DNA from: Burkholderia sp. WP9
GTDB taxonomy: Bacteria; Pseudomonadota; Gammaproteobacteria; Burkholderiales; Burkholderiaceae
NCBI RefSeq assembly: GCF_900104795.1
Contig: NZ_FNTG01000001.1
Coordinates: forward strand, 2,852,001 to 2,916,000
Direction: 5' to 3'
DNA length: 64,000 nucleotides
Part shown: in pieces, positions 45,084 to 54,276 of the stretch
Numbering within the stretch: position 1 is the stretch's first letter
Layout: each line of letters begins with the position of its first letter
The notes under the pieces: model-generated
Databases searched by the model: none
Seen by the model: the letters and a program-made list of their open reading frames with translations, nothing else
Told to the model about the DNA's origin: nothing
Program-made: the position numbers and the translations under genes

Positions 45084-45722
45084 TTACTTGTTCGGCTGCG
45101 GCGTCATGCGCAGATACGGGCGCAGCGCCTTGTAGCCCTTCGGGAATTTCTGCTTGATGACTTCCTCGTCCTTCAGCGACGGGACGATCACCACGTCATC
45201 ACCCTGCTTCCAGTTACCCGGTGTCGCGACCGAGTGATTGTCGGTGAGTTGCAGCGAATCGATCACACGCAGCACTTCGTCGAAGTTGCGGCCCGTGCTG
45301 GCCGGATAGGTGATGATGAGCCGCACCTTCTTCTTCGGGTCGATCACGAACAGCGAGCGGACGGTCAGCGTTTCGTTCGCATTCGGATGGATCATGTCGT
45401 ACAGCTCGGAAACCTTCCGGTCGCCATCAGCGAGAATCGGGAAGCCGACATTGGCGGCTTGAGTCTCGTTAATGTCTTTAATCCACTCCTTGTGAGACTC
45501 GGCGCTGTCGACCGACAACGCGATGGTCTTCACATTGCGCTTCTCGAATTCATCAGCCAGCTTCGCCGTCAAGCCCAGTTCGGTCGTGCAGACCGGCGTG
45601 AAGTCAGCCGGATGCGAAAACAGCACGCCCCAGCTATCGCCCAGCCATTCATGGAATTTGATCGGGCCGACACTCGACTGCTGTTCGAAATCCGGCGCGA
45701 TATCGCCAAGACGTAGACTCAT
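45084..45722 (-). CDS. 1-Cys peroxiredoxin (Prx6/LsfA type)
   Basis: A 212-residue peroxiredoxin reducing hydrogen peroxide and organic peroxides. It starts MSLRLGDIAPDFEQQS. The peroxidatic cysteine is in HPADFTPVCTTELG, with the helper Arg near PASTGRNFDEVLRVIDSLQL. No resolving cysteine is seen in the C-terminal part, and length and the KWLPKGYKALRPYLR-like end fit the Prx6 group. AGGAG is 7 bases before the ATG at 45722. Confidence 0.9.
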   Translation of the reverse strand: MSLRLGDIAPDFEQQSSVGPIKFHEWLGDSWGVLFSHPADFTPVCTTELGLTAKLADEFEKRNVKTIALSVDSAESHKEWIKDINETQAANVGFPILADGDRKVSELYDMIHPNANETLTVRSLFVIDPKKKVRLIITYPASTGRNFDEVLRVIDSLQLTDNHSVATPGNWKQGDDVVIVPSLKDEEVIKQKFPKGYKALRPYLRMTPQPNK

Positions 45723-46063
45723 CATGCATCTCCTAGAGGTTTGGACATTGCCGCGACAGCATTCACCGACGGCGCCCCGCAAAGATAAAGCATACGGGAG
45801 CGACGGTGTGTGACGAACGAACATCGCGTCACTACTTTATGCGTTTTTGTAATTTTCACTGATTTAGTGGAAACTTTGCGGGACAGATCAACTCCATTCT
45901 AGGCAAACTTTGCCGCATATTGTGCTGGCGGCGGGGGTTTTGTCGTTATGCTTCAACCGGGAACGGTTCGTGCGAAGTTGTGAACCAACCGAGCCCTGCG
46001 CTCGCCAGCGGCCGTTTCTTTGGTTACGATTCACGCGTGGCGTGAGACGAAGGGGAGCTGTCA
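45723..46063. promoter_or_regulatory. Divergent peroxiredoxin / DUF883 intergenic region
   Basis: A 341-bp region with an A/T-rich core at 45835-45930 where promoters are likely. I see no clear OxyR-type tetranucleotide pattern and no gene. Confidence 0.45.
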
Positions 46064-46366
46064 ATGTCGGAAGTCAACAAGGAGAGATTGATGTCGGATA
46101 TCAAAACCGTCCTCGCGGACGCTGAAGATCTGCTGAAACAAGCCGCGAGCGCCACCGGCGAGCGCGCTTCGGAACTTCGTGAAACGGCGCTGACGCGCCT
46201 GAAGCAGGCCAGGGAAAAAGCGGCTGACGTTCAGGTCGTAGTGGTCGAAAAAGGTAAGAAAGCGGCCCGCGCCACCGACGACTACGTGCACGAGCACCCG
46301 TGGGCATCCATCGGCATCGCCGCGGGCGCCGGCGTGCTGCTTGGGCTGTTGATCAACCGCAAGTAA
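46064..46366 (+). CDS. DUF883/ElaB-YqjD-like membrane protein
   Basis: A 100-residue protein with GGGGAG before its ATG. Residues 1-70 form a charged amphipathic helix (ERLMSDIKTVLADAEDLLKQ). The C-terminus has the family end HEHPWASIGIAAGAGVLLGLLINRK, one membrane helix with a GxxxG-like face. YqjD/ElaB proteins tether ribosomes to the inner membrane in stationary phase in E. coli. It heads a three-gene set like yqjD-yqjE-yqjK. Confidence 0.88.
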   Translation: MSEVNKERLMSDIKTVLADAEDLLKQAASATGERASELRETALTRLKQAREKAADVQVVVVEKGKKAARATDDYVHEHPWASIGIAAGAGVLLGLLINRK

Positions 46367-46497
46367 CACTGGCGACGGCGTCGGACCTAACCGTCCGGCG
46401 CATCAGCGAATCGAGTTGACCGGCGCAAGCCTGGCCGGTCCGCTTCTTCTGGCGCGCGTGCGCGCCGGTTAGGCCTTCACGCGCAACGCCCACAGCC

Positions 46498-46884
46498 ATG
46501 ACGATCGACACACAATCGCAGCGCGGAGAACATAGTCCTTTGCGCCGCATAATCGGTTCCGTGTTTGCCATTTTGCAAACGCGGCTGGAACTGGTCGGCA
46601 TCGAACTCGCCGAAGAAAAGGACCGTCTGCTCGGCGTGCTGTTTCTCGGCCTCGCCGCCATGATGCTCGCCACAATGGCACTGATCGCGCTCACGGCGCT
46701 GATCGCCATCGCATTCTGGGACACCTACCGCTGGCAAGCGCTCGCCGGCATCACCGCGGTCTATGCGATTGCGGGATTAGCCTGTGCGCTGAAAGCGCGC
46801 AGCGGATTGCGCAATGCCCCGATGGTGTTCGAGGCGACCATTGCCGAGTTCGAAAAAGACCGCGACGTATTCCGCAAACCGTGA
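46498..46884 (+). CDS. YqjE-like phage-holin-family membrane protein
   Basis: A 128-residue protein with two membrane segments (LGVLFLGLAAMMLATMALIALTALIAIAF and ALAGITAVYAIAGLACAL). The N-terminal block LRRIIGSVFAILQTRLELVGIELAEEKDRL is the hallmark of the YqjE/holin superfamily III group. It probably acts with the neighbouring YqjD- and YqjK-like proteins in membrane stress adaptation. Confidence 0.85.
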   Translation: MTIDTQSQRGEHSPLRRIIGSVFAILQTRLELVGIELAEEKDRLLGVLFLGLAAMMLATMALIALTALIAIAFWDTYRWQALAGITAVYAIAGLACALKARSGLRNAPMVFEATIAEFEKDRDVFRKP

Positions 46885-46982
46885 CCCGGAAGACGCAACG
46901 GCGTGCCCTGCGTCTTCCTTAAGAATTTCGCGCGATTTGCAGCGCCGTTCTACCGCCCCACCTTCACTGCCGCCGACACGCC

Positions 46983-47462
46983 ATGAGCCAGATCCATTCC
47001 GATACCGCCTTCCGTAACAAGCGCCACCAGGCCAAAGATCTGAGCGCACCTCATTTGCGCGCGCTGCGCAAGGAACTGCTGCTCGTGCGCGCGGATGTCG
47101 AGCGCATGGAACTCGCTCAGGCGACTATCGAATTGCGGCAGGCAGTGACGCACTTCAGTTGGCTCAAGTTCATCCTGCCGGGCTTCGGTGGCATGCGTGT
47201 GGGCCAAGGCTCGAAGGCGAGCTTTCTTAACGCGGGAAGCATTGGCGCCCTCCTCAAACAGTATCCGCTCATCAGTTCGATCGCTTCGATCCTCCTCGCC
47301 AAGCCACTGCGCGCAACGGTCGCAGCGGGCGCCAAGCCTGTGCTCAAATGGGGCAGCCTCGCCCTTGCCGGATGGGAAGCCTATCGGATCTGGCAACAGA
47401 TGAAGCAGGATTCCGCTGCGTCGTCTGGCGACAGGGCCGACTCGACGAATAGCGGTTATTGA
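46983..47462 (+). CDS. YqjK-like protein
   Basis: A 159-residue protein following the YqjD/YqjE pair. The N-terminal part is basic and helical (KELLLVRADVERMELAQATIELRQA). A hydrophobic stretch around KQYPLISSIASILLAKPLRATVAAGAKPVL and WGSLALAGWEAYRIWQ suggests one or two short membrane contacts. I assign it mainly by position in the yqjDEK-like order; the sequence match itself is weak. Confidence 0.7.
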   Translation: MSQIHSDTAFRNKRHQAKDLSAPHLRALRKELLLVRADVERMELAQATIELRQAVTHFSWLKFILPGFGGMRVGQGSKASFLNAGSIGALLKQYPLISSIASILLAKPLRATVAAGAKPVLKWGSLALAGWEAYRIWQQMKQDSAASSGDRADSTNSGY

Positions 47463-47494
47463 AGCTTGACGCTGATTGCCGTCTTGCCGGTTTG

Positions 47495-47947
47495 CTAGCT
47501 TGTATTCCAGCAATCGGCGCTAGCAGTTGTCGAACCGTTTGTTCCGCTGTTTGAACCGCCGGTTGTGCCACTCTTGTTGCTACGTAATCCTGTCGCATCG
47601 AGCGTGAAAATGCCGCAGGTGTCGTCGTGCATCGGACCTGATTCGCTCGGCGCCGCCTCTATCGCGTAGCCACCGTTCGCATCGTCGGCGGGCAGAACAT
47701 GCAGGCGATAAACGGGTGTGCCGAATTGCGGCGCCTGATCGAGACCTGGGGGCAATGCCGACAAGTTGTCGCTCGACGCTCCCTCGACGAATTGGGCCGC
47801 GCGATACAGCGCGGCCGCCGCATCGATTCGATGAGTTCGCGCGACATGGCTGCGGTACGAAGGCACGGCAAACACGGCCAGCGCGGCGACAATCGCCAGC
47901 GTGATCATCAATTCGAGCAGCGTGAAGGCGGATGTATGCGGCTTCAT
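47495..47947 (-). CDS. pilE: Type IV pilin, PilE-like
   Basis: A 150-residue prepilin with GGAGGT before the ATG. The leader MKPHTSA is followed by FTLLELMITLAIVAALAVFAVPSYRSHV, with Glu5 conserved. The residue before the cleavage point is Ala instead of the usual Gly. The globular part has one cysteine pair (DDTCGIF and DCWNTS) as in the D-region of minor pilins. It is the last gene of the minor pilin operon. Confidence 0.85.
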   Translation of the reverse strand: MKPHTSAFTLLELMITLAIVAALAVFAVPSYRSHVARTHRIDAAAALYRAAQFVEGASSDNLSALPPGLDQAPQFGTPVYRLHVLPADDANGGYAIEAAPSESGPMHDDTCGIFTLDATGLRSNKSGTTGGSNSGTNGSTTASADCWNTS

Positions 47948-47958
47948 GACACCTCCAA

Positions 47959-48573
47959 TCAGAAAGGCCGCGCGGCGACGCGGCGCCAATGACGTTCAAT
48001 CTTCTCTCCATCGATTACCAGCTCCACCTGCAACCACACCTGCGACGCATTCGTCCGGCCGAAGCCGCGCGAAGTCAATAAGTACGCTCGAGCATCAGTG
48101 CGAGTTGCCAGACGCCAGGCCTCGACCAGACATTGCGGCGCTCGTAGCGATCCGGGCCATTGCGCTACGGGCGTAACGGCGCCGGCTTCGAACGCGGCTT
48201 CGAGTTTCCATTGAACGGGTTCGCCGGATACGGTCGGCAGCGGCGCCGCGCTTTGGGTGGTTGCCCTCGCGATCACACTGCGGGTACACAAAGTCAACGC
48301 CGAATCTGCAGCATGGAAAGCCTGCAGGTATTCGCGAACGTTGGTGGCGCCACGCGCTGCCGCAATCGATGTCTCGAACCAGGCCGCGGAAGTGGCCAAC
48401 ATCATCGCTGAAATCAGCAGGACGATCGGTAAGACTGCACCGAGTTGCCGAATGCGTGAACGGTTGTCGCGGGGCACTCGACTGAAGCACGAAAAGTCTT
48501 CCACTTGATCGTGACGCCTAACGCATCGCCTGACTGCCAGGTGCTGTTGCTGTTCGATTCGCCGTTTCGTCAC
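47959..48573 (-). CDS. pilX: Minor pilin PilX-like
   Basis: A 204-residue protein whose GTG start overlaps the pilW stop (GTGA). The hydrophobic segment RQLGAVLPIVLLISAMMLATSAAW and the following AADSALTLC are typical of PilX, which lacks the standard Glu5 pilin start. The true start may lie further in, because about 40 residues precede the hydrophobic segment. PilX helps prime pilus assembly with the other minor pilins. Confidence 0.75.
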   Translation of the reverse strand: MTKRRIEQQQHLAVRRCVRRHDQVEDFSCFSRVPRDNRSRIRQLGAVLPIVLLISAMMLATSAAWFETSIAAARGATNVREYLQAFHAADSALTLCTRSVIARATTQSAAPLPTVSGEPVQWKLEAAFEAGAVTPVAQWPGSLRAPQCLVEAWRLATRTDARAYLLTSRGFGRTNASQVWLQVELVIDGEKIERHWRRVAARPF

Positions 48574-49379
48574 GCCCCATCCTCCGCGTGATTGCGTATC
48601 GCAACGCGCCGCGAGAACGCCTGGCGCGGACGCGAATCGCTAGCCAGAGCGCCGACGCCGTCACAATCGACATAGCGCGAACGCTGTCCTCGTGGCGCAC
48701 CACGCACGAGCACGCAGAGATCGACGGCGACGACCTTCGCCCATTGATCGGCCGTCACGGCTGACGCGTCGCTTGCAGCCAGCGCACCGGCCAACCAGTA
48801 CTTGACCCGCACGCGCTCGACACCTTCGACCAGCGGCTGCGCGGACCCCGCCTTGCCGTTGCCCTCGCAATAAAGCTCCGGCTCACCGGTCGAAGCACTG
48901 ACTCTGGCGAAGTACCGGTTGACGACCAGCACACCCTTGTCGCCGAGCGCTGCGCTGGCGCCGGTCACGGCCTGCCCGAGGCAGTCGGTTGTTTGCCCGC
49001 TGGAGGACGGCCATGTGGACACGTTGTCACCGACATAGCTGACCGCGACGCCGTCTGAATGACTAGGCAAGGTCTCGCAGGCAAGGCTATCGTCAGCGCC
49101 GGTCGGACGGCCACCCGAGCATCCGAACAACGGTGCGGGACTGTTGTACCGCGCGACGTCCGCGGGTACGAAGCCGGCCATTTGCAATTGCTGGCCGATC
49201 AGCGTCAGTGCAATGAGGCCGGATTCGCGGATCCGCATCGCATCGCTCGCGTGTTCGAATGCACTGCGCTGGGCCGTATATAGCGAGACAGCACCCGCGG
49301 TCACCAGCAGCCCCAGCGCCATGGCAATCGCGAATTCGATCAGCGTGTGGCCGCGAGCGGGATTCGATCGCCGCATCAT
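48570..49379 (-). CDS. pilW: Minor pilin PilW-like
   Basis: A 269-residue prepilin starting MMRRSNPARG, then HTLIEFAIAMALGLLVTAGAVSLY with Gly before the cleavage point and Glu5. The middle has cysteines in FGCSGGRPTGADDSLACE. The ATG at 49379 overlaps the pilV stop (ATGA). PilW belongs to the minor pilin complex that initiates type IV pili. Confidence 0.85.
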   Translation of the reverse strand: MMRRSNPARGHTLIEFAIAMALGLLVTAGAVSLYTAQRSAFEHASDAMRIRESGLIALTLIGQQLQMAGFVPADVARYNSPAPLFGCSGGRPTGADDSLACETLPSHSDGVAVSYVGDNVSTWPSSSGQTTDCLGQAVTGASAALGDKGVLVVNRYFARVSASTGEPELYCEGNGKAGSAQPLVEGVERVRVKYWLAGALAASDASAVTADQWAKVVAVDLCVLVRGAPRGQRSRYVDCDGVGALASDSRPRQAFSRRVAIRNHAEDGA

Positions 49380-49822
49380 TGTGCAAACGCCAGCGCTACG
49401 CATGACGACCCCACGGGAAGATCCGCTCCGCCGCAGGGCACGGGCTTGTCGATCACATCGTCGGAATGCGGCATGTCGCGCAGCGCTGCCCACGTAACAC
49501 GCGCAAAGGACACACCGCCGTTGTCACGCACCGAGGCTTCGCCATGCGGCAAAACTACCGCTGCCCGCGCGCTCCATTGCCTGAATGCCGCGTCGCCCGC
49601 GGAAGACGCGTACGTCGCCTCCACAACGGAGTCGGCTATCCAGGCGGCGTGTTCGCGCATCGACATCGCGCGGGCTTCACGCACGGTCCACAATTGCCCG
49701 GCGATCAAGCCCAGCGCTGTGACCGCCATTAACGCGACAGCCAGCATGACCTCGATCAATGAGCTGCCACCACACGCCGACCCGCAACAGCGCGAATACC
49801 GGTTCTGCGGGTATCGGTTCAT
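49376..49822 (-). CDS. pilV: Minor pilin PilV-like
   Basis: A 148-residue prepilin: leader MNRYPQNRYSRCCGSACGG, then SSLIEVMLAVALMAVTALGLIAGQL with Glu5. Its ATG at 49822 overlaps the fimT stop (ATGA) and its own stop overlaps pilW, so translation of the operon is coupled. Confidence 0.85.
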   Translation of the reverse strand: MNRYPQNRYSRCCGSACGGSSLIEVMLAVALMAVTALGLIAGQLWTVREARAMSMREHAAWIADSVVEATYASSAGDAAFRQWSARAAVVLPHGEASVRDNGGVSFARVTWAALRDMPHSDDVIDKPVPCGGADLPVGSSCVALAFAQ

Positions 49823-50379
49823 GACGCCGCTCCGCAAGTGCCTTCGGCGATCCGCGCGCGACCACCCGCGGCAATACGAATGCAACGCCGCCACGTGGCC
49901 CCTTGCGTGGCCTTGGACGGCGCACGCGGCGCGATATCAAAACTGCGGAAGGTGCCGATCAATTGCCCCGCTGGCGGCGTGAACGTGAGATTCGTCTGCG
50001 TGCCGGTGATACTCACGGCTGCAAAGAGAGGCTGCGCGCGCAATAGCGATGACGATCCGCCTCGTTCAGCGAGGACCGCCCAGCCGCAGGACCAGTCAGC
50101 CACACCATTGCCGCACGGCTGCCCCGCCGCAAGACAATGCCGGGCCGCATCGGTCCGGCAGACGGTGACTCGCGCGCCCTGGCGCAACGCTTCGCTACGC
50201 GCATAGGCAAGCGTCGAGGCAAGCGCCTTCGCACGGGCGTCGACCTGATCGCGCACGTACCACGCGACGAACGAGGGCGTACCCAGTACGGCGATCACGG
50301 CAAGCAGCGCGACCACGGCCAGCGTTTCGACAAGCGTGAAGCCGCGGCGTCGCGGCGGACAGACTGCATTCCATTTCAT
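49819..50379 (-). CDS. fimT: Pseudopilin FimT/GspH-like
   Basis: A 186-residue prepilin of the GspH/FimT family: leader MKWNAVCPPRRRG, then FTLVETLAVVALLAVIAVLGTPSFVAW. Next comes AKALASTLAYARSEALRQGARVTVC, the FimT signature, and a beta-rich C-terminal part. AGGG stands 6 bases before the ATG at 50379; another in-frame ATG is at 50385. FimT-type pseudopilins can bind DNA during uptake in other bacteria. It is first in the pilin operon. Confidence 0.85.
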   Translation of the reverse strand: MKWNAVCPPRRRGFTLVETLAVVALLAVIAVLGTPSFVAWYVRDQVDARAKALASTLAYARSEALRQGARVTVCRTDAARHCLAAGQPCGNGVADWSCGWAVLAERGGSSSLLRAQPLFAAVSITGTQTNLTFTPPAGQLIGTFRSFDIAPRAPSKATQGATWRRCIRIAAGGRARIAEGTCGAAS

Positions 50380-50583
50380 CTGCATCCCTGATCGATTCGA
50401 AGAATGCAGCCAATCTAGCGATTTGCAAATCGCTCAACAATCGGCCGAATGGCCAGGTGGCACTCAGACGCTATCCCGCGCAAAAATGCACGCGACGAAC
50501 CATAACGGCAACGGGAGATGCGGATGCGCGAAACGACGCAGGGAAAAACGGCTACTCAGACGCAACGCGAGATGCGACTGCGT

Positions 50584-51066
50584 TCAGCGTTTGCGGGGAG
50601 GCTTGGGAGGAGAAGAGGCGCGGCGAAATTCTTCGATCACGTCTTCGAATTCGGAGACGTCTTCGAAGCGCCGGTAGACAGACGCAAAACGAACGTAGGC
50701 AATGGTGTCGAGCGCACGCAACTCGTTCATCACGAGTTCGCCGAGGCGCTCGCTGCGCACTTCGCGCTCGCCGCTGCCGAGCAGTTGATACTCGATGCGG
50801 GCAACCGCCGCGTCGATCGCGTCTGCGGCCACCGGGCGCTTGCGCAGCGCCAGTTGCATGCTCGCGACGATCTTGCGGCGGTCGAATTCCGTGCGGCTGC
50901 CATCCTTCTTGACGACCGACGGCAACGCCAGCTCGACCCGCTCATACGTCGTAAAACGTTTGTCGCAGGCCGGGCAGCGGCGGCGCCGGCGAATCGTTGC
51001 GCCGTCTTCGGATACGCGCGAGTCGACAACCTGCGTATCGGCGTGACGGCAGAAGGGGCAGTGCAT
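50584..51066 (-). CDS. nrdR: Transcriptional repressor NrdR
   Basis: A 160-residue repressor of ribonucleotide reductase genes. The N-terminal zinc ribbon is [17 protein letters not shown], with the second pair in [15 protein letters not shown]. The ATP-cone follows ([20 protein letters not shown]). It lies 6 bp after glyA on the same strand, a common order in betaproteobacteria. Confidence 0.95.
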   Translation of the reverse strand: MHCPFCRHADTQVVDSRVSEDGATIRRRRRCPACDKRFTTYERVELALPSVVKKDGSRTEFDRRKIVASMQLALRKRPVAADAIDAAVARIEYQLLGSGEREVRSERLGELVMNELRALDTIAYVRFASVYRRFEDVSEFEDVIEEFRRASSPPKPPRKR

Positions 51067-51072
51067 GGCGGC

Positions 51073-52320
51073 TTAGCGGTAAACCGGGAAACGCTGGGTC
51101 AGCTCGGCGACTTGCGCGCGCACGCGTTCGATCGTTGCGGCGTCTTCCGGGTTGTCCAGCACGTCGGCGATCAGGTTACCTACCTGCTCGGCTTCCTTGA
51201 CGCCGAAACCGCGCGTGGTCATGGCCGGCGAGCCGAGTCGCACGCCGCTCGTCACGAACGGCTTTTCCGGATCGTTCGGAATCGCGTTCTTGTTGACCGT
51301 GATGTGAGCAGCACCCAACGCGGCTTCCGCAGCCTTGCCGGTAATCTTCTTTGCGCGCAGGTCGACGAGCATCACGTGGCTTTCGGAGCGGCCCGACACG
51401 ATGCGCAGACCGCGCTTGACCAGCGTTTCCGCCAGCACGCGCGCGTTTTCGACGACTTGCTCTTGGTACGCCTTGAACTCGGGCGACAGCGCTTCCTTGA
51501 ACGCGACGGCCTTGCCGGCGATCACGTGCATCAGCGGTCCACCTTGAATGCCCGGGAAGATGGCCGAGTTGATCTGCTTTTCGAACTCGGCCTTCATCAG
51601 GATCACGCCGCCGCGCGGGCCGCGCAGGCTCTTGTGCGTGGTGGTGGTGACGAAATCGGCGTGCGGAACCGGGTTCGGATAGACGCCCGCGGCGATCAGG
51701 CCGGCGTAATGCGCCATGTCGACCATGAAGTACGCGCCGACCGACTTGGCGATCTTCGACAGGCGTTCGAAATCGATACGCAGCGCAAACGCGGAGGCGC
51801 CCGCCACGATCAGCTTCGGCTTGTGTTCCTGAGCGAGCTTTTCTGCGGCATCGTAGTCGATGTCTTCAGCTTCGTTCAGGCCGTAGCTCACCACATTGAA
51901 CCACTTGCCCGACATGTTGACCGGCGAACCGTGCGTAAGGTGGCCACCGTGCGCGAGGCTCATGCCCATGATCGTGTCGCCCGGCTTGAGCATGGCGAAG
52001 AACACGCCCTGGTTGGCCTGCGAGCCGGAATTCGGCTGCACGTTGGCGGCTTCGGCGCCGAACAGTTCCTTCACGCGGTCGATCGCCAGCTGCTCGGCGA
52101 TATCGACGTACTCGCAGCCGCCGTAATAGCGCTTGCCCGGATACCCTTCGGCGTACTTGTTCGTGAGTTGCGAGCCTTGCGCAGCCATGACAGCCGGGCT
52201 CGTGTAGTTTTCCGACGCGATCAGTTCGATGTGCTCTTCCTGACGGCGGTTTTCCTGCTCGATGACCTTCCAGAGTTCAGGATCGACGTTGGCGATGGTG
52301 CTTTGGGCTCTGTCAAACAT
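51073..52320 (-). CDS. glyA: Serine hydroxymethyltransferase
   Basis: A 415-residue PLP enzyme interconverting serine and glycine with transfer of a one-carbon unit to tetrahydrofolate. Motifs are [51 protein letters not shown] and the PLP lysine in [15 protein letters not shown]. Its length is standard. It is preceded by an apparent ZTP riboswitch and followed by nrdR. Confidence 0.97.
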   Translation of the reverse strand: MFDRAQSTIANVDPELWKVIEQENRRQEEHIELIASENYTSPAVMAAQGSQLTNKYAEGYPGKRYYGGCEYVDIAEQLAIDRVKELFGAEAANVQPNSGSQANQGVFFAMLKPGDTIMGMSLAHGGHLTHGSPVNMSGKWFNVVSYGLNEAEDIDYDAAEKLAQEHKPKLIVAGASAFALRIDFERLSKIAKSVGAYFMVDMAHYAGLIAAGVYPNPVPHADFVTTTTHKSLRGPRGGVILMKAEFEKQINSAIFPGIQGGPLMHVIAGKAVAFKEALSPEFKAYQEQVVENARVLAETLVKRGLRIVSGRSESHVMLVDLRAKKITGKAAEAALGAAHITVNKNAIPNDPEKPFVTSGVRLGSPAMTTRGFGVKEAEQVGNLIADVLDNPEDAATIERVRAQVAELTQRFPVYR

Positions 52321-52487
52321 ACGGATTCCGTTGAATGTGTTCAGGTTGACCGGATCGTGCGCCGAATCTTGCGTAGAGGGTACGCAGCGCTGCTGGCGGC
52401 TGGGCCAGCCCTGACGTGGCGGATGGAGAGTCGCCGCACACGCGAGGCAGGACAGCCACCGCCAGCGCAGATCAATGCGCGCGGATC

Positions 52488-52590
52488 ACGGCTGCCCAGG
52501 CGAACGGCAAAACGGCACCCTGCGCTTCACGGTGGGTTGCTCCACCTTGAATCCGATTGCTTGAACCGGTTCTATCGCCAGTCACGCAGG
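52488..52590 (-). promoter_or_regulatory. ZTP (pfl-type) riboswitch upstream of glyA
   Basis: On the minus strand the leader has the two invariant parts of the ZTP aptamer in order: GCGTGACTGGCG (52573-52584) and CGCCTGGGCA (52491-52500). A GGTGGAG-CAACCCACC hairpin lies between them, followed by GCGCAGGGTGCC. The family senses ZTP/ZMP, a signal of folate shortage, and commonly controls glyA. The remaining ~165 bases to the glyA start would carry the expression platform; I cannot identify a clear terminator there. The rest of the gap to 52836 holds the promoters. Confidence 0.85.
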
Positions 52591-52836
52591 GATGAGCGCG
52601 TTAGTTTATTGGAAGAGGATCGAATAGGCAACCGGCTTCCGGCCGCTGCCGCAGGTGCCGACTGGACGGCCCTCAGCGCCGCCTTGTGCAGCGCGCAAAC
52701 GTCTGACGGAACAGCGCCGGCGGGCCGCGGCGCGTCCCTCCCAAAGCCTCTCGTACGGCTGGTTTACCCTTGCCGCAGCGCGGCAATGGAAGTAGGCTTG
52801 GGGCCTTTCTCTCCTACCTGCCAGGGAACCACAGCA

Positions 52837-53583
52837 ATGATCGTGTTCGTCACCGGAGCGTCCGCGGGATTCGGCGCCGCTATCGCTCGCGCCTTCGTCA
52901 AGGGTGGCCATCGTGTGGTCGCCACAGCTCGCCGCAAGGACCGTCTGCAGGCACTCGCCGATGAACTCGGCGACGCGCTTCTGCCGTATGAACTCGACGT
53001 ACGCGACCGCGCCGCCGTCGAGGCCGTTCCTGCCTCGCTGCCGGCGGACTTCGCCGCAATCGACGTGCTGGTCAATAACGCCGGCCTCGCACTCGGCATC
53101 GAACCGGCGCAGAAAGCGAGTCTCGACGAGTGGAACACCATGATCGAGACCAACTGCACAGGTCTCGTGCAGGTCACGCACGCGTTACTGCCGGGCATGG
53201 TGGAGCGCAACCGCGGCCACATTTTCAATCTGGGCTCGGCAGCCGGCAGCTGGCCGTACGCGGGCGGCAACGTCTACGGGGCCACCAAAGCGTTCGTGCA
53301 TCAGTTCAGCCTGAATCTGCGCGCCGATGTGGCCGGCACTGCGCTGCGGGTGACGAATGTCGAACCTGGCCTGTGCGGCGGCACCGAGTTCTCGAACGTC
53401 CGTTTTCGCGGCGACGACAACAAAGCCGCCAAAATGTACGAAAACGTGCAACCGCTCACACCCGAAGACATCGCGGACTCGATCTACTGGATCGCCACGC
53501 GCCCGGCGCACGTCAATATCAACACGATCGAGCTGATGCCGGTGGCGCAATCGTTCTCCGCGTTGTCCGTTCATCGCGGCTAA
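52837..53583 (+). CDS. SDR oxidoreductase, YdfG-like
   Basis: A 248-residue short-chain dehydrogenase with AGGGA before the ATG. The cofactor loop is VTGASAGFGAAIARAF, followed by ATARRKDRL, whose Arg residues indicate NADP(H). Active-site parts are NNAGLAL, GSAAGSWPYAGGNVYGATK (Ser, Tyr, Lys) and EPGLCGGTEFSNVRF. The whole pattern matches YdfG, which oxidises serine and 3-hydroxy acids. It is transcribed away from glyA. Confidence 0.88.
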   Translation: MIVFVTGASAGFGAAIARAFVKGGHRVVATARRKDRLQALADELGDALLPYELDVRDRAAVEAVPASLPADFAAIDVLVNNAGLALGIEPAQKASLDEWNTMIETNCTGLVQVTHALLPGMVERNRGHIFNLGSAAGSWPYAGGNVYGATKAFVHQFSLNLRADVAGTALRVTNVEPGLCGGTEFSNVRFRGDDNKAAKMYENVQPLTPEDIADSIYWIATRPAHVNINTIELMPVAQSFSALSVHRG

Positions 53584-53650
53584 CGCCCGCCAGACGGGGC
53601 GCACATCTTGAAACAGACCTTGGGGTGTGCGTTCCGGTAAAATGCGCCGC

Positions 53651-54121
53651 ATGAATATGTCGACCAGCCAGCCCGGCACGGAAATCGGCTATACGTGGCC
53701 CATCCGCGTGTACTACGAAGATACCGACGCCGGCGGCATCGTGTTTTACGCGAACTACCTGAAATTTTTCGAACGGGCGCGCACCGAATGGCTGCGCGCG
53801 TGCGGCGTCGACCAGAATCGGCTCACGGAAGAGTCGGGGGCGATTTTCATCGTCCGCAGCACCGCGGTCGATTACCGGGCGCCGGCCCGGCTCGACGATG
53901 TCGTCAACGTAGTCAGCCGGATCGAGCGTCTCGGCCGCGCTTCGGTCGATTTCGCGCAGGAAGCGTGGCGCGACGGCACGCTGCTTGCTACCGGTTCCAT
54001 CCGGGTCGGCTGCGTGGACCGCATCGCGCTGCGGCCGGCCGCGATTCCTCCGCCGGTTCTTGCCGCCTTGCGGCGCGGTCCGGGCGTGAGCGACAGCGGC
54101 GTGTCAACGGACAATGACTGA
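53651..54121 (+). CDS. ybgC: Tol-Pal system acyl-CoA thioesterase YbgC
   Basis: A 156-residue hotdog-fold thioesterase. The catalytic region is WPIRVYYEDTDAGGIVFYANYLKFFERARTEWLR, including the conserved Asp of YEDTDAGG. It begins the tol-pal cluster, as usual. The start is uncertain: ATG 53642, 53651 or 53657. TAAAAT just before them could be a -10 box. Confidence 0.92.
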   Translation: MNMSTSQPGTEIGYTWPIRVYYEDTDAGGIVFYANYLKFFERARTEWLRACGVDQNRLTEESGAIFIVRSTAVDYRAPARLDDVVNVVSRIERLGRASVDFAQEAWRDGTLLATGSIRVGCVDRIALRPAAIPPPVLAALRRGPGVSDSGVSTDND

Positions 54122-54276
54122 ACCCCGTTGTTACGGGGCCAGTGAACTCGTAACGATCAAGCAACACAAAGCATGGTTCGGCTTGCAATATCGCCGATGC
54201 TTCCGTTTTGCTCACGGCAAGCTTCGAGCGGCCTTGCAGCCGGACGCCCCCTTCCGGGACGTTAAAACGAACCTTT

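Noticed and set aside
50518..53583. A 1021-codon open frame on the plus strand
   Set aside because: Most of it lies antisense to nrdR and glyA and has Arg/His/Ala-rich shadow composition; only its last 248 codons, from ATG 52837, are a real SDR gene.
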